64,000 nt of DNA from Bacteroides congonensis. GTDB taxonomy: Bacteria; Bacteroidota; Bacteroidia; Bacteroidales; Bacteroidaceae. Shown piece after piece: positions 36,517 through 46,569 of this stretch. The stretch lies in assembly GCF_900130125.1 (NCBI RefSeq), contig NZ_FQXY01000010.1, forward strand, positions 248,001-312,000. The letters are read 5' to 3'. The notes beneath the pieces are model-generated. The model made no database searches, was not told where the DNA came from, and was given only the letters and a program-made list of their open reading frames with translations. Both the position numbers and the translations under genes were made by a program. How positions within the stretch are numbered: the stretch's first letter is position 1; every line of letters begins with the position of its first letter.

Positions 36517-39500
36517 ATGCGTCATTATTCATCTGCTTATCATATTTTACTCGTTATTTTATTCTTCGTATATACAAAAGCCGTATATGCCGAGAACGTT
36601 TCTTTCGAATCTCTGACCACTCGTCAGGGCCTGCCTCAAATGAGTGTACTTGATATCATTCAGGATGATCAGGGATATATATGGTTTGCCACCAGAGATG
36701 GCATGGCACGATATGATGGATATTCAATAGATGTCTTTCAGAACCGGACTAATGATTCTCTTTCCTTATCCAATAATTATGTGATCTCATTAGGTAAAGA
36801 CAAAGAAGGAGCATTATGGATCGGCACATTATACGGATTAAACCGATATTCTCCGACAACAGAAGAGTTCGAACAGTTCTATGCTAAAGAAGGTGACGAA
36901 CACTCGCTCAGTTCAAGTATCATCCGCAGAGTTTATGTAGACTCCAAAGGTAAAGTATGGATATGTACAGACAACGGACTTAATTTATTTGATTCCGACT
37001 ATCAGAACTTCATTCATTATTCTCCGGACACCACTAAAAATTTCCGGATCAATACTATTATTGATTTGGATACTGATAATAATTATTTGGTCGGCACTGA
37101 CAATGAATTGCTGCTTTTCAACTCCTCACAAAATGAATTCTTCCCCCTTCCCGACAAACAGATTATTTCTGGAATTAAAATACTATATAAAGGAACAGAT
37201 GGTTCCATTTATATCGGAACATCTGAGAATGGTTTATTTGTATTAGACCGTCAGTTAGCAATCAAAGCGCATTACATTAATCAAGCTCACAATCTTAATA
37301 GCATTAGTAACAACTCAGTCAGATGCATTACAGAAGACCATGTTGGTAATATTCTAGTCGGCACATTCAACGGAATCAACATTTTTAATCCTCAAAAGAA
37401 AATCTTCACTGCCTATCAACAGAAATCTGATAATCAAAACGGATTATCCCACTTTTCCATTCATTCCGCTTATTGTGATAAAGACAACACCATTTGGTTG
37501 GGTACATGGGCCGGTGGAGTCAATTACTTCAATCTGCAAAACAATAACTTTTTCCAGTTTTACACCCCTACATTTGAAGGAAAAAGATTACTGGGTATTG
37601 TAGGTCCACTGGTAAATGATGTCAACGGAATATGGATAGGACTTGAAGGAGGAGGCCTACTTCACTATGACATTCTGAAAAGAGAATATGTACGTTATAA
37701 TATTAACAATAAGGAAGGAGATTTCGACTTCCGTTCGAATATCGTAACTTGTTTGTACAACAATGGTTCCATATTATATATAGGAACTAATAGCGGCAAA
37801 CTCTCTCTTTTTGATATTCACCAGAAAAAAATACTTCGCACTATCACGTTACCAGGAGGATCTTCGATTATCACAGTCCATCCTGACTCCAAAGGCAATA
37901 TTTTGTTAGGAATCTCCGGTACAAGAGGATTGGTTTACATTTCCGCAGAAGGAAATATACAAACCAGTTTCTATTTACCTTCTGGTAAAGAAATTACATT
38001 CAGCAATATTTGCTCTATCTTAGAGGATGGAGACGGTTATTTCTTATTAGGAAGCAATTCGCATGGAATCTACCGCTACAACTTTCAAACTCAAGACTGC
38101 TCTTCCTTTCTTCATGTAGACAAAAATGGGTTAAATATTTGTGTCAATCAGTTATATCGTGACATTAACAACCAAATTTGGGTAGCCACTGCCAGGCAAG
38201 GTATCATTGGCCTGACAAGCGACAAGGAAGTCGCACATCAATATACGATTGATGATGGTCTGAAATCAAATACAATCTGCGCCATTACAGGAGACACAAA
38301 TGGGAATATTTGGGCTTCCACCTTCTCGTCAGTTGCCAAAATTACTCCAAAAGAGAAAAATATAAGCAACTTCACCGGATTTCAAGTCAATGAGTTCGCG
38401 TTACGTTCTTGCTTGCGCACAGATTCCACCTGTTATTTCGGAGGTGACATCGGCATTGTATCTTTTAATCCTTCCCACCGAAGTACAAATACCAATATCC
38501 CGCCTGTTGTTATAAAAAACATCTCAATTAATAATAAAAGGATACCATTAAAACAGTTAAACATACACGAAGATGTAATTGTAGTGGATTACAATGAATC
38601 AAATATCACATTCGACTATCGTGCACTGAATTTCATACGTTCCGACCAGAACCAGTACGCATATTATATGGAAGGGTTTGATAAAAACTGGATTCATGTC
38701 AGCAACCGGACTATGGCGCATTATACCAACCTACCTGCGGGCAAATATATATTCCATGTAAAAGCTTGCAACAACGATAACGTATGGAATGAAGAAGGAA
38801 TCAGTGTCCGGTTGGAAGTATTGCCACCACCCTGGAAAACCTGGTGGGCAATAGGAATCTACATTCTCATTTTATTGGGCATCACCATTTCATACCTGCA
38901 TTATTTAAAGGTAAGAATAAAGTTGACGAATGATGTACATATAAAGCAAATGGAGCAGGAGAACTCGGAGAAATTACATAATGACCGCATCAACTTATTC
39001 ACTAATTTTTCCCATGAGTTACGTACTCCTTTAACTTTAATCATCGCACCTCTAGAGGAATTATTAAACCGACCGGATTTACCCTCTACTATCAAAAAGC
39101 CTTTGGAACTGATGTACAGCAATTCCAAACGCCTCTTGTTCCTAATTAACCAACTAATGGATTTCAGGAAAAAAGAAGCCGGTAAAATGAATTTAAGAGC
39201 TGCGGAAGGTAATTTTTCAAAATTTATCGAAGAAATTGTACTTGCATTCAAGGAACTCACACATTCGAAAGGAATTACTCTCTCTTACGACATGACAGAC
39301 AATCCTGTTAATCTATGGTATGACCGTGGATTAATGGAAAAAGTTCTGTTCAATTTATTGTCTAATGCCATAAAAAACACACCTAATGGCGGGAAGATAG
39401 AAATAGGGATAACTTATAATGAAGAAAGGAGCCACTCTATCCTATTAACAATAAAAGATACAGGTATCGGTATTCCAGAGGATAAATTAAGCGCCATCTT

Positions 39501-40560
39501 CGATCCTTTCTATCAGGTTAACGAATCGGATTCGTCTACTCCCGGTACTGGTATCGGATTATACCTGACAAAAGCTATTGTAGAAATGCACAAGGGACGT
39601 ATCTATGTGGAAAGCGTACTGGAACAGGGAAGTACTTTCTTTGTAGAATTGCCATTAGGGAATGCTCATTTGTCGACTGATGAAATTATTGAGAATTACA
39701 AGGATAGTGAAAATATTACACGCTACACTAATTTATCACTAACTGAATTTGATTCCGACGAACAACCTGATGAAACAGAGGAGCACACAAAAAACAAAAA
39801 ACATACAATATTAATCGTAGAGGACAATAAAGAATTGCGGCACTACATGAAACGAAATTTGGTAACACTATATAATATCATAGAAGCTGCAGATGGAGAA
39901 GAAGCTAAAATAAAATCATTCAGCTATATGCCGGATTTGATAGTAAGTGATATTATGATGCCCCGGACAGACGGCATCCAACTATGCCGTATCATAAAAA
40001 ACGATTTACGCACCGGACATATTCCCGTTATCCTGCTCACTGCACGAACAACTGTCCTACAAGTAGAAGAAGGATTGAAAATAGGGGCAGATGATTATAT
40101 TACCAAGCCATTTAATATGATGCATCTGAAAGCTCGCATTGTGAATCTTCTCACTTCCAGAGAGAAATTGAAAGACTTATATAGCAAGAATTTTAATACC
40201 CATGATATAGGAGCCAATATCACTTCAGCTGATGACCGTTTCTTACAGAAACTTTATTCTGTCATGGAAGAAAACATCTCTAATCCAGAGTTGAATATTG
40301 AGAAGTTCTGCAATGAAATCGGAATGAGTAAAACGAATCTCTATTATAAGATCAAACAACTGACCAACTTCTCCCCTACCGAATTTATGCGTAGGTCACG
40401 TTTACAGATGGCTGCACGCCTATTAATTGAAAAGAAGATTACGGTCTCAGAGGTTTCAACTTTAGTCGGTTTTAACAGTCACTCCTATTTTTGTAGCTGT
40501 TTCAAAGCTGTTTATGGATGCTCTCCAACAGAGTATGTTGAAAGGAATGGGAGTAATTAA
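36517..40560 (+). CDS. Hybrid two-component system regulator (PUL 2)
   Basis: One-protein sensor and activator of 1347 residues. Order: signal peptide (MRHYSSAYHILLVILFFVYT), two seven-bladed Reg_prop propellers (repeats such as GYIWFATRDGMARYDG and GALWIGTLYGLNRYSP), Y_Y_Y domain (about 690-765), one membrane span (about 777-799), histidine kinase with H833 in NFSHELRTPLT, ATPase boxes NLLSNAIKNTP, DTGIGIPEDKL and GTGIGLYL, a receiver with D1145 (IVSDIMMPRTDG), and an AraC-type helix-turn-helix at the C-terminus. The ATG at 36517 is chosen because the open frame from 36331 overlaps the previous gene and lacks a signal. It should sense a PUL 2 oligosaccharide in the periplasm and activate PUL 2. 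Confidence 0.95.
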   Translation: MRHYSSAYHILLVILFFVYTKAVYAENVSFESLTTRQGLPQMSVLDIIQDDQGYIWFATRDGMARYDGYSIDVFQNRTNDSLSLSNNYVISLGKDKEGALWIGTLYGLNRYSPTTEEFEQFYAKEGDEHSLSSSIIRRVYVDSKGKVWICTDNGLNLFDSDYQNFIHYSPDTTKNFRINTIIDLDTDNNYLVGTDNELLLFNSSQNEFFPLPDKQIISGIKILYKGTDGSIYIGTSENGLFVLDRQLAIKAHYINQAHNLNSISNNSVRCITEDHVGNILVGTFNGINIFNPQKKIFTAYQQKSDNQNGLSHFSIHSAYCDKDNTIWLGTWAGGVNYFNLQNNNFFQFYTPTFEGKRLLGIVGPLVNDVNGIWIGLEGGGLLHYDILKREYVRYNINNKEGDFDFRSNIVTCLYNNGSILYIGTNSGKLSLFDIHQKKILRTITLPGGSSIITVHPDSKGNILLGISGTRGLVYISAEGNIQTSFYLPSGKEITFSNICSILEDGDGYFLLGSNSHGIYRYNFQTQDCSSFLHVDKNGLNICVNQLYRDINNQIWVATARQGIIGLTSDKEVAHQYTIDDGLKSNTICAITGDTNGNIWASTFSSVAKITPKEKNISNFTGFQVNEFALRSCLRTDSTCYFGGDIGIVSFNPSHRSTNTNIPPVVIKNISINNKRIPLKQLNIHEDVIVVDYNESNITFDYRALNFIRSDQNQYAYYMEGFDKNWIHVSNRTMAHYTNLPAGKYIFHVKACNNDNVWNEEGISVRLEVLPPPWKTWWAIGIYILILLGITISYLHYLKVRIKLTNDVHIKQMEQENSEKLHNDRINLFTNFSHELRTPLTLIIAPLEELLNRPDLPSTIKKPLELMYSNSKRLLFLINQLMDFRKKEAGKMNLRAAEGNFSKFIEEIVLAFKELTHSKGITLSYDMTDNPVNLWYDRGLMEKVLFNLLSNAIKNTPNGGKIEIGITYNEERSHSILLTIKDTGIGIPEDKLSAIFDPFYQVNESDSSTPGTGIGLYLTKAIVEMHKGRIYVESVLEQGSTFFVELPLGNAHLSTDEIIENYKDSENITRYTNLSLTEFDSDEQPDETEEHTKNKKHTILIVEDNKELRHYMKRNLVTLYNIIEAADGEEAKIKSFSYMPDLIVSDIMMPRTDGIQLCRIIKNDLRTGHIPVILLTARTTVLQVEEGLKIGADDYITKPFNMMHLKARIVNLLTSREKLKDLYSKNFNTHDIGANITSADDRFLQKLYSVMEENISNPELNIEKFCNEIGMSKTNLYYKIKQLTNFSPTEFMRRSRLQMAARLLIEKKITVSEVSTLVGFNSHSYFCSCFKAVYGCSPTEYVERNGSN

Positions 40561-40712
40561 AATAGAACACCCATCAGCAACGTAAAGAATCCCCCCAACT
40601 GTTCCTTAAACGTACGAAGAGCCAGTTCGATATGCTTTTCCACCGTACGGATGGAAAAACGTGAGTTCTTTTCGTCCTCATATGAATTTATTTCGTATTT
40701 TTGCGTGGACAT
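40557..40712 (-). pseudogene. Remnant of an ECF sigma factor C-terminus
   Basis: A 51-codon minus-strand frame from an ATG at 40712 to TAA at 40557-40559. Its second half, SRFSIRTVEKHIELALRTF and the hydrophobic end GGFFTLLMGVLF, matches the end of region 4 and tail of Bacteroides ECF sigma factors (the S.RTVEKHI..AL..L pattern). Everything upstream is missing and runs into the parC leader. It overlaps the HTCS stop codon by 2 bp on the other strand. Most likely a decayed gene end. Confidence 0.55.
40669..40703 (+). promoter_or_regulatory. Promoter of parC
   Basis: TATTTTTG at 40696-40703 is a perfect TAnnTTTG -7 element, with TTTTCG about 21 bp before it as a weak -33. The start codon is 67 bp downstream. 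Confidence 0.5.
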
Positions 40713-40770
40713 CCCCTTTTTTGATGTTCAGGAAGAAAATTTGTTGTAAAAGCAAAGCGAAGATTGATAT

Positions 40771-43416
40771 ATGAGTGACGAAATTAACGAGATACCGGAA
40801 GAACATTCAGACTACAAACCGGCGGACGCGCGGGACGAAAACGTAAAACATCAACTGACAGGCATGTACCAGAACTGGTTTCTGGACTATGCTTCGTATG
40901 TGATTCTTGAGCGTGCCGTCCCCCATATTAACGACGGTTTAAAGCCTGTTCAGCGACGTATCCTGCATTCCATGAAGCGTCTGGACGACGGACGATATAA
41001 CAAAGTTGCCAACATTGTGGGACACACCATGCAGTTCCATCCGCATGGTGACGCTTCCATCGGAGATGCCCTGGTGCAGCTCGGACAGAAAGATTTGTTA
41101 ATCGACTGCCAGGGTAACTGGGGTAACATCCTTACCGGAGACGGTGCTGCCGCTCCCCGTTATATCGAAGCGCGCCTTTCCAAGTTTGCTTTGGATGTCG
41201 TTTTCAATCCCAAGACTACCGAATGGAAGCTGTCTTATGACGGACGAAACAAGGAACCGGTCACTCTTCCCGTGAAATTCCCGCTATTATTGGCACAGGG
41301 AGTGGAAGGTATCGCCGTAGGACTTTCTTCCAAGATTCTGCCGCACAATTTCAACGAACTTTGCGACGCTTCTATCAGCTACCTGCGCGGCGAAGAGTTC
41401 CAACTCTATCCCGACTTCCAAACGGGCGGTTCCATCGACGTAGCCAAATACAATGACGGCGAACGCGGCGGAGCAGTGAAAGTACGCGCTAAAATCAACA
41501 AGCTCGACAACAAGACACTTGCCATCACGGAGATTCCTTACGGCAAGACCACTTCATCCGTCATCGACTCCATCCTGAAAGCTGTCGACAAAGGAAAAAT
41601 CAAGATTCGTAAGGTAGACGACAACACGGCTGCCAACGTAGAAATATTGGTGCATCTGGCACCCGGCACGTCATCGGACAAAACGATAGACGCCCTCTAT
41701 GCTTTCACCGATTGCGAAGTGAGCATCTCGCCCAACTGCTGTGTTATCGACGATAGCAAACCGCACTTCCTCACTGTCAGTAAAGTCCTGAAAAAGTCGG
41801 CAGACAACACGATGGACTTGCTGAAACAGGAACTGGAAATCAAGAAAGGTGAAATACTGGAAGCACTGCACTTCTCTTCTCTCGAGAAGATATTTATCGA
41901 AGAACGTATCTATAAGGACAAAGAATTCGAGCAATCCAAAGATATGGACGCAGCCTGCGCACATATCGACGAACGCCTGACACCCTATTATCCGACATTC
42001 ATCCGTGAAGTGACCAAAGAGGATATTCTCAAACTGATGGAAATCAAAATGGGACGTATCTTGAAATTCAACTCGGACAAAGCGGACGAACTCATCGCCC
42101 GGATGAAAGAGGACATCGCCGAAATCGACGACCATCTGGCGCATATCGTAGACTATACCGTCAACTGGTATCTGATGTTGAAGAACAAATACGGCAAAAA
42201 CTTCCCGCGCCGCACGGAACTGCGCAACTTCGACACCATCGAAGCCGCCAAAGTAGTGGAAGCGAACGAAAAGCTCTATATCAACCGTGAGGAAGGATTT
42301 ATCGGAACAGCCTTGAAGAAGGACGAATTTGTGGCTTCTTGTTCGGATATTGATGATGTCATTATCTTCTTCCGCGACGGCAAGTACCTCGTTACGCCTG
42401 TTGCCGACAAGAAGTTTGTCGGCAAGAATGTTCTTTACGTCAACGTATTCAAGAAGAACGACAAACGGACGATTTACAACGTAGCATACCGCGATGGGAA
42501 AGAGGGAACGACCTATGTCAAACGCTTTGCCGTGACTTCCGTAGTCCGCGACCGTGAATATGACGTCACCCAAGGTACCCCCGATTCACGTATCACCTAT
42601 TTCAGTGCCAATCCGAACGGAGAAGCCGAAATCATCAAGGTTACGTTGAAACCCAACCCACGCGTACGCCGTATCATCTTCGAACAAGACTTCAGCGAAG
42701 TGGGTATTAAAGGCCGGCAGGCACGCGGTATCATCCTCACCCGTCTGCCGATACACAAAATCACCCTGAAACAAAAAGGCGGTTCGACCCTCGGCGGGCG
42801 TAAAGTATGGTTCGACCGTGACATTCTCCGCCTCAACTACGACGGCCGGGGTGAATATCTGGGCGAATTCCAGAGTGAAGACACCATACTGGTAGTTCTG
42901 AACAACGGTGATTTCTACAACAGTAACTTCGACCTGAGCAACCACTACGAAGATAATGTAAGCATCGTTGAGAAGTTCGACCCCAACAAGATATGGACTG
43001 CCGCTCTTTATGATGCCGACCAACAAAATTATCCGTACCTGAAACGTTTCTGTTTTGAAGGTTCCAACCGCAAGCAGAACTACCTGGGCGAGAACAAGAA
43101 CAACCGTCTCATCTTACTGACCGATGAATACTACCCACGCCTGGAAGTTGTATTCGGTGGACATGACAGTTTCCGCGACCCGCTGGAAATTGATGCGGAT
43201 GAATTTATCGCTGTCAAAGGGTTCAAGGCAAAAGGCAAACGTATCACCACCTACACGGTTGAGACGATTAACGAACTTGAGCCGACCCGTTTCCCCGAAC
43301 CCGAACAGCAAACGCAGGAAGAACCGGAAGAAGAACCGGAGAATCTGGATCCGGACAACGGCAAGAGCGAAGGAGATATTATTGACGAAATCACCGGGCA
43401 GATGAAGTTATTCTGA
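40771..43416 (+). CDS. parC: DNA topoisomerase IV subunit A
   Basis: Cuts and rejoins DNA to decatenate chromosomes. The protein has 881 residues. The breakage-reunion domain shows the entry DYASYVILERAVPHINDGLK, the quinolone-region segment HPHGDASIGDALV, and catalytic tyrosine Y131 in AAPRYIEARLS. The C-terminal part is a six-bladed propeller-like region (KGRQARGIILTRLPIHK) and an acidic tail rich in Glu and Pro. GyrA would carry a GyrA-box and YDTIVRM after HPHGDSAV; the sequence and the tail fit the Bacteroidetes ParC type better, but gyrA-like annotation is common. Confidence 0.88.
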   Translation: MSDEINEIPEEHSDYKPADARDENVKHQLTGMYQNWFLDYASYVILERAVPHINDGLKPVQRRILHSMKRLDDGRYNKVANIVGHTMQFHPHGDASIGDALVQLGQKDLLIDCQGNWGNILTGDGAAAPRYIEARLSKFALDVVFNPKTTEWKLSYDGRNKEPVTLPVKFPLLLAQGVEGIAVGLSSKILPHNFNELCDASISYLRGEEFQLYPDFQTGGSIDVAKYNDGERGGAVKVRAKINKLDNKTLAITEIPYGKTTSSVIDSILKAVDKGKIKIRKVDDNTAANVEILVHLAPGTSSDKTIDALYAFTDCEVSISPNCCVIDDSKPHFLTVSKVLKKSADNTMDLLKQELEIKKGEILEALHFSSLEKIFIEERIYKDKEFEQSKDMDAACAHIDERLTPYYPTFIREVTKEDILKLMEIKMGRILKFNSDKADELIARMKEDIAEIDDHLAHIVDYTVNWYLMLKNKYGKNFPRRTELRNFDTIEAAKVVEANEKLYINREEGFIGTALKKDEFVASCSDIDDVIIFFRDGKYLVTPVADKKFVGKNVLYVNVFKKNDKRTIYNVAYRDGKEGTTYVKRFAVTSVVRDREYDVTQGTPDSRITYFSANPNGEAEIIKVTLKPNPRVRRIIFEQDFSEVGIKGRQARGIILTRLPIHKITLKQKGGSTLGGRKVWFDRDILRLNYDGRGEYLGEFQSEDTILVVLNNGDFYNSNFDLSNHYEDNVSIVEKFDPNKIWTAALYDADQQNYPYLKRFCFEGSNRKQNYLGENKNNRLILLTDEYYPRLEVVFGGHDSFRDPLEIDADEFIAVKGFKAKGKRITTYTVETINELEPTRFPEPEQQTQEEPEEEPENLDPDNGKSEGDIIDEITGQMKLF

Positions 43417-44276
43417 TGAAGAAAAAACTAATATACTGGGGGCTGACAGGATGCATCCTGTTCGCCCTCTGCACAAAATTACAAGCGCAGACCGACAGTC
43501 TGCAAACCCATCGCTATGTAACGCGTGCCACTATGTACGGTATCGGATTTACCAATGTGTTCGACACCTATCTTTCACCTCAGGAATACAAAGGAATCGA
43601 CTTCCGTGTTTCCCGCGAAACGATTCGGATGACCAAACTGTTCGACGGGAATATTTCCGTGCAGAATTTCTTCCAGGCAGACATCGGCTATACGCACAAC
43701 CGTGCCGACAACAATAATACATTCTCAGGTCTGGTCAATTGGAATTACGGTCTTCACTACCAGTTCCGGCTGACGGAGAACTTCAAGTTGCTGGCAGGTG
43801 GATTGATAGACGCTAACGGTGGCTTTGTTTACAATCTCCGAAACACCAACAATCCTGCTTCCGCAAGAGCTTATGTAAACCTGGATGCTTCGGGAATGGC
43901 AATCTGGCATCTGAAAATAAAACGTTATCCGATGGTGTTGCGCTATCAGGTCAATTTGCCTGTAATGGGAATGCTTTTCTCACCGCACTACGGACAATCC
44001 TATTATGAGATATTCTCCTTGGGCAACTCTAGCGGAGTGATAAAATTCACTTCCCTGCACAATCAGCCTTCGCTCCGGCAGATGCTGACTGTCGACCTCC
44101 CGATAGGATGCACTAAAATGCGATTCAGCTATCTGGCCGATTTACAGCAATACAAAGTAAATAATATCAAGACACATACCTATTCCCATGTATTCATGGT
44201 AGGATTTGTGAAAGACCTATACCGTATCCGAAATAAAAAAGAATCAGTCTTGCCCTCTGCGGTAAGAGCTTATTAA
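43416..44276 (+). CDS. DUF3316-type outer-membrane protein
   Basis: Exported protein of 286 residues (signal MKKKLIYWGLTGCILFALCT ending at LQAQ). It looks like a small beta-barrel, with many alternating aromatic strands such as LTENFKLLAGGLIDANGG and MVLRYQVNLPVMGMLFSPH. The family (DUF3316) has no defined function. Its ATG shares one base with the parC stop, so it is translated as part of the same message. Essential-gene linkage to parC is a constant in Bacteroides as far as I recall. Confidence 0.7.
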   Translation: MKKKLIYWGLTGCILFALCTKLQAQTDSLQTHRYVTRATMYGIGFTNVFDTYLSPQEYKGIDFRVSRETIRMTKLFDGNISVQNFFQADIGYTHNRADNNNTFSGLVNWNYGLHYQFRLTENFKLLAGGLIDANGGFVYNLRNTNNPASARAYVNLDASGMAIWHLKIKRYPMVLRYQVNLPVMGMLFSPHYGQSYYEIFSLGNSSGVIKFTSLHNQPSLRQMLTVDLPIGCTKMRFSYLADLQQYKVNNIKTHTYSHVFMVGFVKDLYRIRNKKESVLPSAVRAY

Positions 44277-44326
44277 GAGAACAAAAAATTTAATGTTGAA
44301 ACTTCAAAGTGTGAGAGATAACAAGA

Positions 44327-45361
44327 ATGAGAAATAAGATTATACAAATACTTTTGCTGTTCTGCTGCCTGCCGATATTGACCGGCTGTATCAGAGAGGA
44401 TGAGTATGCCAATGATCCCATAGGCAACTTCGAACAACTATGGAAGATTATTGACGAACAGTACTGTTTTCTGGAAGCAAAAGGAATTGACTGGGATGCC
44501 GTTCACGAAGAATACAGAAAGCTGATTATACCAACCATGTCCAACGATGACCTGTTCGATATTCTAAGCCAGATGCTGTATATCCTGAAAGACGGACATG
44601 TCAATCTTTCCTCCGCCAAACGTACTTCTTTTTATGACGACTGGTATCAGGGCTATGACTGGAACTACCGGGAAGATATTCTCTATCAGACTTACCTGGG
44701 TAGTGCCAGCAGTGGTTATTACACTGCTTCCGGCTTGAAATATAAGATATTCGATAATAATATAGGATATATCCGTTACGAAAGTTTCAGCGCAGGAGTC
44801 GGGAATGGTAATCTGGATGAGGTTCTTCTCTATTTGGCTCCTTGTAATGGACTAATCATTGACGTACGCGATAATGGGGGAGGAAACCTTACTAATTCTA
44901 CCCGTATCGCCGCCCGCTTTACTGACAAGTTAACCCTAACCGGATATATTAAGCATAAAACCGGCCCGGGACATAAAGATTTCTCTGACTTCGAACCGAT
45001 TTATCTGGAGCCATCCAACAGCATCCGATGGCAGAAAAAAGTTGTAATACTAACCAATCGTCGGTGTTACAGTGCAACAAATGACTTCGTCAATATAATG
45101 CGCAGTCTGAATAAAAATGATAAAGAGAAAAAAATCATCCAGGTGGGTGACTGGACTGGTGGTGGTTCAGGACTTCCTTTTTCATCGGAATTACCAAATG
45201 GATGGAGTATCCGCTTCTCTGCTAGTCCTCACTTTGATAAAAATAAGAAATCATTGGAAGAAGGTATTGCACCGGACGTTGCCATCAACATGTCTGAATC
45301 AGACCAACTTAAGCACAAAGATACCCTGATTGAAAAGGCATTCGAGATATTAAGTGAATAA
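44327..45361 (+). CDS. S41-family (C-terminal processing type) protease lipoprotein
   Basis: Lipoprotein of 344 residues (signal ending LPILTGC). Residues about 20-95 are the S41 N-terminal helical region (FEQLWKIIDEQYCFLEAKG), then strands leading to the S41 block GLIIDVRDNGGGNLTNS and the nucleophile serine S249 in RRCYSATNDF. The conserved Gly-rich block after it (GDWTGGGSGLPFSSEL) is present. A PDZ domain is not visible. Target proteins unknown. Confidence 0.88.
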   Translation: MRNKIIQILLLFCCLPILTGCIREDEYANDPIGNFEQLWKIIDEQYCFLEAKGIDWDAVHEEYRKLIIPTMSNDDLFDILSQMLYILKDGHVNLSSAKRTSFYDDWYQGYDWNYREDILYQTYLGSASSGYYTASGLKYKIFDNNIGYIRYESFSAGVGNGNLDEVLLYLAPCNGLIIDVRDNGGGNLTNSTRIAARFTDKLTLTGYIKHKTGPGHKDFSDFEPIYLEPSNSIRWQKKVVILTNRRCYSATNDFVNIMRSLNKNDKEKKIIQVGDWTGGGSGLPFSSELPNGWSIRFSASPHFDKNKKSLEEGIAPDVAINMSESDQLKHKDTLIEKAFEILSE

Positions 45362-45433
45362 CTTTATTACCGAATTATTTGTCAAATCAGAAAATCTTCC
45401 TATCTTTGCACCGCTAAACAAAAAGCTACACAT

Positions 45434-45515
45434 GCGGATGTGGCGTAATTGGTAGCCGCGCCAGACTTAGGATCTGGTGCCGTGAGGCGTGTAGGTTCGA
45501 GTCCTATCATCCGCA
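45434..45515 (+). tRNA. tRNA-Leu (anticodon UAG)
   Basis: Acceptor arms GCGGATG (45434-45440) and CATCCGC (45508-45514) pair fully, followed by discriminator A. The anticodon stem is CCAGA/TCTGG with loop CTTAGGA, giving anticodon TAG, which reads CUA. The variable arm is extended as for class II leucine tRNAs, and the T arm TAGGTTCGAGTCCTA is canonical. CCA is not encoded. Confidence 0.96.
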
Positions 45516-45530
45516 CAAAAATAAAACTAA

Positions 45531-45564
45531 AAGCCTTCAAGATACTGTCTTGAAGGCTTTTTTT
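45531..45564 (+). terminator. Intrinsic terminator after tRNA-Leu
   Basis: AAGCCTTCAAGA (45531-45542) pairs with TCTTGAAGGCTT (45548-45559) around a 5-nt loop, followed by a run of T. It ends the tRNA transcript 13 bp before the PfkB start codon. Confidence 0.9.
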
Positions 45565-45576
45565 AATTGATTGGAT

Positions 45577-46467
45577 ATGAATAAACATCAACTTTGCTGT
45601 ATCGGTCACATCACACTGGACAAAGTGGTTACCCCGCAAAACACAGTCTATATGCCAGGCGGAACTGCCTTTTATTGTTCGCACGCCATCCGTCATTTTA
45701 ATGATATTGATTACGCATTGGTGACAGCAGTCGGTGCTACCGAAATGAATGTGGTAGAACAACTACGCGAACTTGACATTGATGTAACCGCACTACCCAG
45801 CAAATATTCAGTATATTTCGAAAATATCTACGGTGCCAACCCTGACGACCGTACCCAACGTGTACTAGCCAAAGCTGACCCGTTCACCGCTACCGAACTG
45901 GAAGGAGTGAATGCGGAGATTTATCATCTCGGTTCTTTGCTGGCTGATGATTTCTCATTGGAAGTAATCAAAGCACTTTCCCGAAAAGGACTAATTGCGG
46001 TGGACTCACAAGGTTACCTTCGCGAAGTACGTGACACACACGTGTATCCTGTAGACTGGACAGATAAACGGGAAGCACTTCAATACATCCACTTTCTGAA
46101 AGTCAACGAACACGAGATGGAAGTGCTGACAGGTCTTGACGACCCGCACAAAGCCGCCCGTCGGTTATACGAATGGGGAGTAAAAGAAGTATTAGTCACC
46201 CTCGGAAGCATGGGTTCGCTTATTTTCAACGGAACCGACTTTTACCGCATCCCGGCATATAAGCCTAAAGAAGTAGTGGATGCAACAGGATGTGGGGACA
46301 CTTATACTATCGGCTACCTGTACCAACGGGTATCAGGTGCAAGTATCGAAGAAGCAGGGCGCTTTGCGGCAGCTATGTCTACATTGAAAATTGAGAAATC
46401 CGGCCCTTTCAGCGGAACAAAGGAAGATGTCATTCAGTGTATGAAAACTGCGGAAGAAATGTTTTAA
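45577..46467 (+). CDS. PfkB-family carbohydrate kinase
   Basis: Cytoplasmic kinase of 296 residues; start at ATG 45577 (a TTG at 45571 would add two residues). The first part has the family GGTAFYCSHAIRHF sugar-binding region, and the second signature DATGCGDTYTIGY contains the catalytic aspartate D241. The lid region is short, so the substrate may be a nucleoside, inositol or sugar. It is not the GlcNAc kinase missing from PULs 1 and 2 on present evidence, as those are usually ROK proteins. Confidence 0.85.
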   Translation: MNKHQLCCIGHITLDKVVTPQNTVYMPGGTAFYCSHAIRHFNDIDYALVTAVGATEMNVVEQLRELDIDVTALPSKYSVYFENIYGANPDDRTQRVLAKADPFTATELEGVNAEIYHLGSLLADDFSLEVIKALSRKGLIAVDSQGYLREVRDTHVYPVDWTDKREALQYIHFLKVNEHEMEVLTGLDDPHKAARRLYEWGVKEVLVTLGSMGSLIFNGTDFYRIPAYKPKEVVDATGCGDTYTIGYLYQRVSGASIEEAGRFAAAMSTLKIEKSGPFSGTKEDVIQCMKTAEEMF

Positions 46468-46498
46468 AACAGGAAAAGTTAAAATCAATAGAGTGTAC

Positions 46499-46530
46499 AA
46501 GGCAGAACGGTTGTTCCGCCTTTATTTTTT
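46499..46530 (+). terminator. Terminator after PfkB kinase
   Basis: AAGGCAGAAC (46499-46508) and GTTCCGCCTT (46513-46522) pair with one mismatch around GGTT, followed by a T-rich run (ATTTTTTG). Confidence 0.75.
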
Positions 46531-46569
46531 GTGTTAAAATCGGGCATTCTTTATTTTTCCAAAATCTTT

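Noticed and set aside
41671..42573. 300-codon minus ORF inside parC
   Set aside because: Antisense shadow of parC, with abnormal composition and no recognisable domain.
45577..46467. PfkB kinase as the missing GlcNAc kinase
   Set aside because: Located outside both GlcNAc loci, behind a tRNA, and PfkB proteins are not the usual GlcNAc kinases; no sequence support.
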